A stretch of DNA of 7,027 nt. It comes from Planctomycetaceae bacterium. Lineage in GTDB: Bacteria > Planctomycetota > Planctomycetia > Pirellulales > Thermoguttaceae. Under the pieces are notes generated by a model. The model had not been told where the DNA came from. It saw only the letters and a program-made list of their open reading frames with translations, and did not search any database. This document shows, in pieces, positions 5,035 to 7,027 of the stretch (the stretch's first letter is position 1; each line of letters starts with the position of its first letter). The translations under genes and the position numbers were made by a program. The stretch spans positions 1 to 7,027 of the forward strand of contig DOMV01000095.1 of the NCBI GenBank assembly GCA_003509805.1. The letters are read 5' to 3'.

Positions 5035-5904
5035 ATGAAATTCGATTTTACGCCCACGAAGGATTTTCTGATCGGGATCGATTCCGACGGTTGCGTGTTC
5101 GATACGATGGAACTGAAACAGAAGGAATGTTTCACACCGAACACGATCCGTTTTTGGGGACTCCAGGGTGTCAGCAAATACGCCCGGGAAGCCTGTGATT
5201 TCGTCAATCTGTATTCGAAAAGCCGGGGGATCAACCGATTCCTCTCGCTGATCGAGGAACTCGATTGGCTTGCCAGGCGGCCGGAGGTCAAGGCCCGGGG
5301 CGTCAAGATCGACGTCCCTCAATCGCTTCGCGACTGGGTCAAGCGGGAAACGAAACTGGGGAATCCGGCGCTCACGGCGGAAGTCGAGCGGACCGACGAT
5401 CCGGGGCTCCGCAAAACCCTCGAATGGTCGCTCGCGATCAATGATTTCGTCGACATGATTGTCGGGAGCGGTGTTCCTCCGTTCCCGTGCGTCCGCGAAT
5501 CGCTTGAAAAAATGCGGGGCAAGGCCGATATTCTCGTCGTTTCCGCGACGCCCCAGGATGCGCTGGTCCGTGAATGGGAGGAACAGGATCTCATTCGCCA
5601 TGTCGCCGCGATTTGCGGTCAGGAAATCGGAACGAAAAAGGAATCGCTCGTGTTGGCCGCGAAATATCCGAAAAACCGGACGTTAATGATCGGCGACGCG
5701 CCCGGGGATCACAAGGCGGCGTTGGCGAATGATGCGCTCTTTTACCCGATCAATCCGGGCGACGAGGAACGCAGTTGGCAGCGCCTCGGCGAAGAGGGGC
5801 TCGAACGCTTTTTCGCCGGAACGTTCGCGGGAGAATACCAGAACCGGCTTGTCGAGGAGTTCAACGCCCACCTGCCCGCGACACCGCCGTGGAAAACGGA
5901 GTAA
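5035..5904 (+). CDS. HAD-superfamily hydrolase (probable phosphatase)
   Basis: The product has 289 residues and all four HAD motifs. Motif I is GIDSDGCVFD, with nucleophile Asp16 and acid/base Asp18. Motif II is LVVSATP (Ser170). Motif III is a Lys in GTKKES (Lys201 or 202). Motif IV is MIGDAPGD (Asp221, Asp225), which binds magnesium. The family uses the first Asp to form an aspartyl-phosphate, so a phosphate monoester or phosphoanhydride is the likely substrate. The 145-residue insert between motifs I and II is a large helical C1-type cap that would set specificity; it contains WGLQGVSKYAREACDFVNLY. There is no signal peptide, so it is cytoplasmic. ATG 5035 is chosen because motif I begins 12 residues later. 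The open frame extends upstream to a TTG at 4885, but that part lies over intergenic repeats. Only a weak AAAG precedes the ATG. The substrate cannot be named from sequence. Confidence 0.9.
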   Translation: MKFDFTPTKDFLIGIDSDGCVFDTMELKQKECFTPNTIRFWGLQGVSKYAREACDFVNLYSKSRGINRFLSLIEELDWLARRPEVKARGVKIDVPQSLRDWVKRETKLGNPALTAEVERTDDPGLRKTLEWSLAINDFVDMIVGSGVPPFPCVRESLEKMRGKADILVVSATPQDALVREWEEQDLIRHVAAICGQEIGTKKESLVLAAKYPKNRTLMIGDAPGDHKAALANDALFYPINPGDEERSWQRLGEEGLERFFAGTFAGEYQNRLVEEFNAHLPATPPWKTE

Positions 5905-5933
5905 GTCGCAAGCATCACGGCGGAAGCGACGAA

Positions 5934-5957
5934 GAAACCCGGAGGAGGAAACCCGGG
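5934..5957. repeat. Direct repeat and weak hairpin between converging genes
   Basis: GAAACCCGG occurs at 5934-5942 and 5948-5956, with a 14-base period. CCCGG (5938-5942) can also pair with CCGGG (5953-5957) around a 10-base loop. The element lies between the converging stops at 5904 and 5961 and may help termination in both directions, but the stem is short and has no T-tract. Confidence 0.4.
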
Positions 5958-5960
5958 ATG

Positions 5961-6266
5961 TCAGTTCCGTTCCAGCCGGCGGCGACCGACCGCGTCGATT
6001 GATTCGCCCAAGAGGTCTTCCATTTCCCGGGGTTCGAGATCGGCAAGCATTTTACCGCGTTGATCCAGCTTTTCGTTGACCTTGATCACGGTTTCCCGCA
6101 TGATCGCGTGGGTTTCCTCGCTGCCCCCGATAAGCGAAAAATTGTGGCCCCGCGTCAGTCGGGTCTGCCCGTCCGTACCGTCCAAGCCGACGCCGAAAAG
6201 TTTCGGATCACTCTTTTTCAGTGCGCTCTTTTTTTCAGGGTGTTGCGGGTCGCCGGGCTTCGACAT
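5961..6266 (-). CDS. Small conserved-looking planctomycete protein of unknown function
   Basis: The product has 101 residues and is highly charged. A Lys/Pro-rich N-terminus (1-22) precedes LFGVGLDGTDGQTRLTRGHN (about 23-42), then FSLIGGSEETHAIMRETVIK (43-62) and a helical tail with VNEKLDQRGKMLADLEPREMEDLL. The composition is clearly protein-like, unlike the other short frames nearby. I recall similar short proteins with a GGSEETH-type motif from planctomycetes, but no function is known to me. It has no membrane segment, signal peptide or Cys. It is probably a cytoplasmic helical protein. A good promoter sits immediately upstream, spaced so that transcription would begin at or near the ATG. 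No Shine-Dalgarno is present, which fits a leaderless message. It converges on the HAD gene with a 56-base gap. Confidence 0.8.
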   Translation of the reverse strand: MSKPGDPQHPEKKSALKKSDPKLFGVGLDGTDGQTRLTRGHNFSLIGGSEETHAIMRETVIKVNEKLDQRGKMLADLEPREMEDLLGESIDAVGRRRLERN

Positions 6267-6272
6267 ACAATC

Positions 6273-6301
6273 ATTCTAGCCGGTCTGCTGAACCAAGGCA
6301 A
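6273..6301 (-). promoter_or_regulatory. Promoter of the 101-residue protein, spaced for a leaderless transcript
   Basis: Reading the minus strand, TTGCCT (6301-6296) is followed by a 17-base spacer and TAGAAT (6278-6273). The -10 matches consensus at five of six positions and the -35 at four of six. Only 6 bases separate the -10 from ATG 6266, so initiation at the usual distance would fall on or next to the start codon. Confidence 0.6.
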
Positions 6302-6310
6302 GTGGTTTTC

Positions 6311-6346
6311 CCGGCGTTTTTTCGGCGTTTTTCCGGAAGACGCCGG
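6311..6346. repeat. 11-bp tandem duplication plus hairpin
   Basis: cggcgttttt occurs at 6312-6321 and again at 6323-6332, with an 11-base period. Either copy can pair with ACGCCG at 6340-6345. The second gives a 9-bp stem (6323-6331 with 6337-6345, one G-T pair) and a 5-base loop. It lies upstream of both divergent genes. On neither strand does a T-run follow the stem, so a terminator is unlikely. Confidence 0.5.
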
Positions 6347-6391
6347 GGATCGACGAAGCAACTTCTCCTTACGACAAACATGAACAATACC

Positions 6392-6444
6392 GTTTTATAC
6401 CGAAACTGGTTGAGTTTTCCGCTCAACCGGCTTCGGTATAAAAC
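6392..6444. repeat. 53-base near-perfect palindrome in a divergent intergenic region
   Basis: The left arm 6392-6414 and right arm 6422-6444 pair over 23 positions, with one A-C mismatch and one G-T pair, around a 7-base loop (TTTTCCG). The arms read GTTTTATACCGAA and TTCGGTATAAAAC at the base and GGTTGAG/CTCAACC at the tip. It is AT-rich at its base within GC-rich DNA. Each strand has TATAAA in its 3' arm (6437-6442 on the plus strand, 6398-6393 on the minus strand), so the arms could carry opposed -10 boxes. It starts 126 bases upstream of one gene and ends 63 bases upstream of the other, so it is not at a gene end. It may be an operator, an RNA hairpin or a small palindromic repeat. Confidence 0.9.
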
Positions 6445-6493
6445 CTTCCCCGGGCAGTTCGGGGCAATCGTCACGCCGTCGCGGGAGTAACGG

Positions 6494-6499
6494 AAAGGA
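6494..6499 (+). promoter_or_regulatory. Shine-Dalgarno AAAGGA of the prepilin gene
   Basis: AAAGGA lies 8 bases before ATG 6508 and supports that start, which gives a 29-residue leader before the prepilin cleavage site. Confidence 0.6.
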
Positions 6500-6507
6500 A
6501 CGGACCG

Positions 6508-7027
6508 ATGGGAGAAAATCGACCTTCCGTTAGCGGTGTTTATCACGGTAGCGTTTATCGCAGTGTTTATCGTGCGGAAACGGGCCGGGCCGGGTTCACG
6601 CTCTTGGAATTGGTCGCGGCGCTGGCGATTTTCGTCGTTTTTATCGGGCTTTTGTGGAGTATCCTGGCCACGTTTGCGAAAAGCCGGCAGCGCGGGATAC
6701 GGCTCGGGGAACGTTCGCAGTTGGTGCGGTCGCTTGCCCAATTATTGAGCGACGATCTGGCGGCGGCGATCCAGGACCCGATTCATCCGCACCAGGAAGC
6801 GACCGGCGGCGACGATTCGATCCGGCGGTTCGGGCTTTCCGGGACGACGACCACCTTGCGGATCGACCTGGTCGAAATCAACCCGTTCGCCCCGACCGTC
6901 GTACGGGAACGGCAGGCGCGTGCGGCGGCGATGGGGGAACTGAGCCCGACGGAAGCCCGTGTCCCGGAATTGAAAACCGTTTATTACGATTTTTTGCCGC
7001 TCGGGGGATCGGAACGGAAAGGCGTCG
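6508..7027 (+). CDS. Prepilin-type (type II secretion / GspJ-like) protein, 3' end outside window
   Basis: The first 173 residues are visible. A 29-residue basic leader ends in GRAG, followed by FTLLELVAALAIFVVFIGLL. This is the classic prepilin motif: prepilin peptidase would cut after Gly29 and methylate Phe30, and Glu34 is the conserved fifth residue of the mature protein. The hydrophobic helix (about 30-54) continues into an amphipathic helix with RLGERSQLVRSLAQLLSDDL, and then a beta-rich globular domain starts. A helix leading to LLxxDLxxAI after the motif resembles GspJ-type minor pseudopilins, but other pseudopilins are possible. It would act at the inner membrane as part of a type II secretion or pilus-like assembly; partners are not in the window. 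The leader is much longer than the usual 5-10 residues and contains a repeated SVYR. The frame stays open to the window edge. Confidence 0.88.
   Translation, partial: MGENRPSVSGVYHGSVYRSVYRAETGRAGFTLLELVAALAIFVVFIGLLWSILATFAKSRQRGIRLGERSQLVRSLAQLLSDDLAAAIQDPIHPHQEATGGDDSIRRFGLSGTTTTLRIDLVEINPFAPTVVRERQARAAAMGELSPTEARVPELKTVYYDFLPLGGSERKGV
6532..6573 (+). repeat. In-frame short tandem repeat in the prepilin leader (SVYR)
   Basis: agcgtttatcgc (6550-6561) and agtgtttatcgt (6562-6573) are adjacent 12-mers that differ at two third-codon positions and both encode SVYR. A related copy at 6532-6549 encodes SGVYHG. All lie within the leader that prepilin peptidase removes. Confidence 0.8.

Noticed and set aside
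4852..5601. 249-residue minus-strand open frame opposite the HAD gene
   Set aside because: All four HAD motifs are on the plus strand, and the antisense frame has no motif of its own.
6392..6444. Palindrome as an intrinsic terminator
   Set aside because: No T-tract follows the stem on either strand, and both neighbouring genes begin, not end, on this side.
6271..6741. 156-residue minus-strand frame across the palindrome and the prepilin start
   Set aside because: It runs through the intergenic palindrome and antisense to the prepilin motif, and its composition is not protein-like.

Overview
The window looks like chromosomal DNA from a planctomycete-type bacterium. It is GC-rich and carries a lipoprotein with a single C-terminal c-type haem motif, a CxxC/CxxC zinc-ribbon protein, a large membrane and coiled-coil protein resembling planctomycete DUF4175-like proteins, a small acidic protein with a GGSEETH motif, and a type II secretion/pseudopilin gene. 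These families are typical of Planctomycetota, but no rRNA or marker gene is present to confirm it. No tRNA, rRNA, CRISPR array, transposase or phage gene is visible.

Layout. Positions 1-261 hold the end of an outer-membrane beta-barrel-like gene (+). It converges on a 218-residue zinc-ribbon protein (974-318, -). A strong sigma70-like promoter at 981-1009 sits in the divergent gap and drives a 773-residue membrane/coiled-coil protein (1062-3383, +). A 434-base gap (3384-3817) follows. It has no credible gene but contains several short tandem duplications, two hairpins and candidate promoter elements. Next come a cytochrome c'-like lipoprotein (3818-4741, +), a 293-base gap with repeats, and a HAD-family hydrolase (5035-5904, +). 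The hydrolase converges on a 101-residue protein (6266-5961, -) that has a promoter spaced for a leaderless transcript. A divergent gap (6267-6507) contains a 53-base near-perfect palindrome. It is followed by a prepilin/GspJ-like gene (6508 to the window end, +).

The genes do not form one operon: strands alternate and the gaps are long, so most are probably transcribed singly. No pathway linking them is evident. Beta-barrel, lipoprotein, membrane protein and pseudopilin are all envelope-directed, but this is a loose theme and not a demonstrated system.

The most distinctive feature is the density of 8-17 bp tandem duplications. They occur in nearly every intergenic gap, with periods of 8, 11, 12, 14 and 16-17, and also inside two genes, where the period is 12 and therefore frame-preserving. 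One duplication creates a plausible promoter spacing, and another overlaps a triple stop codon. I found no convincing undescribed multi-gene system.
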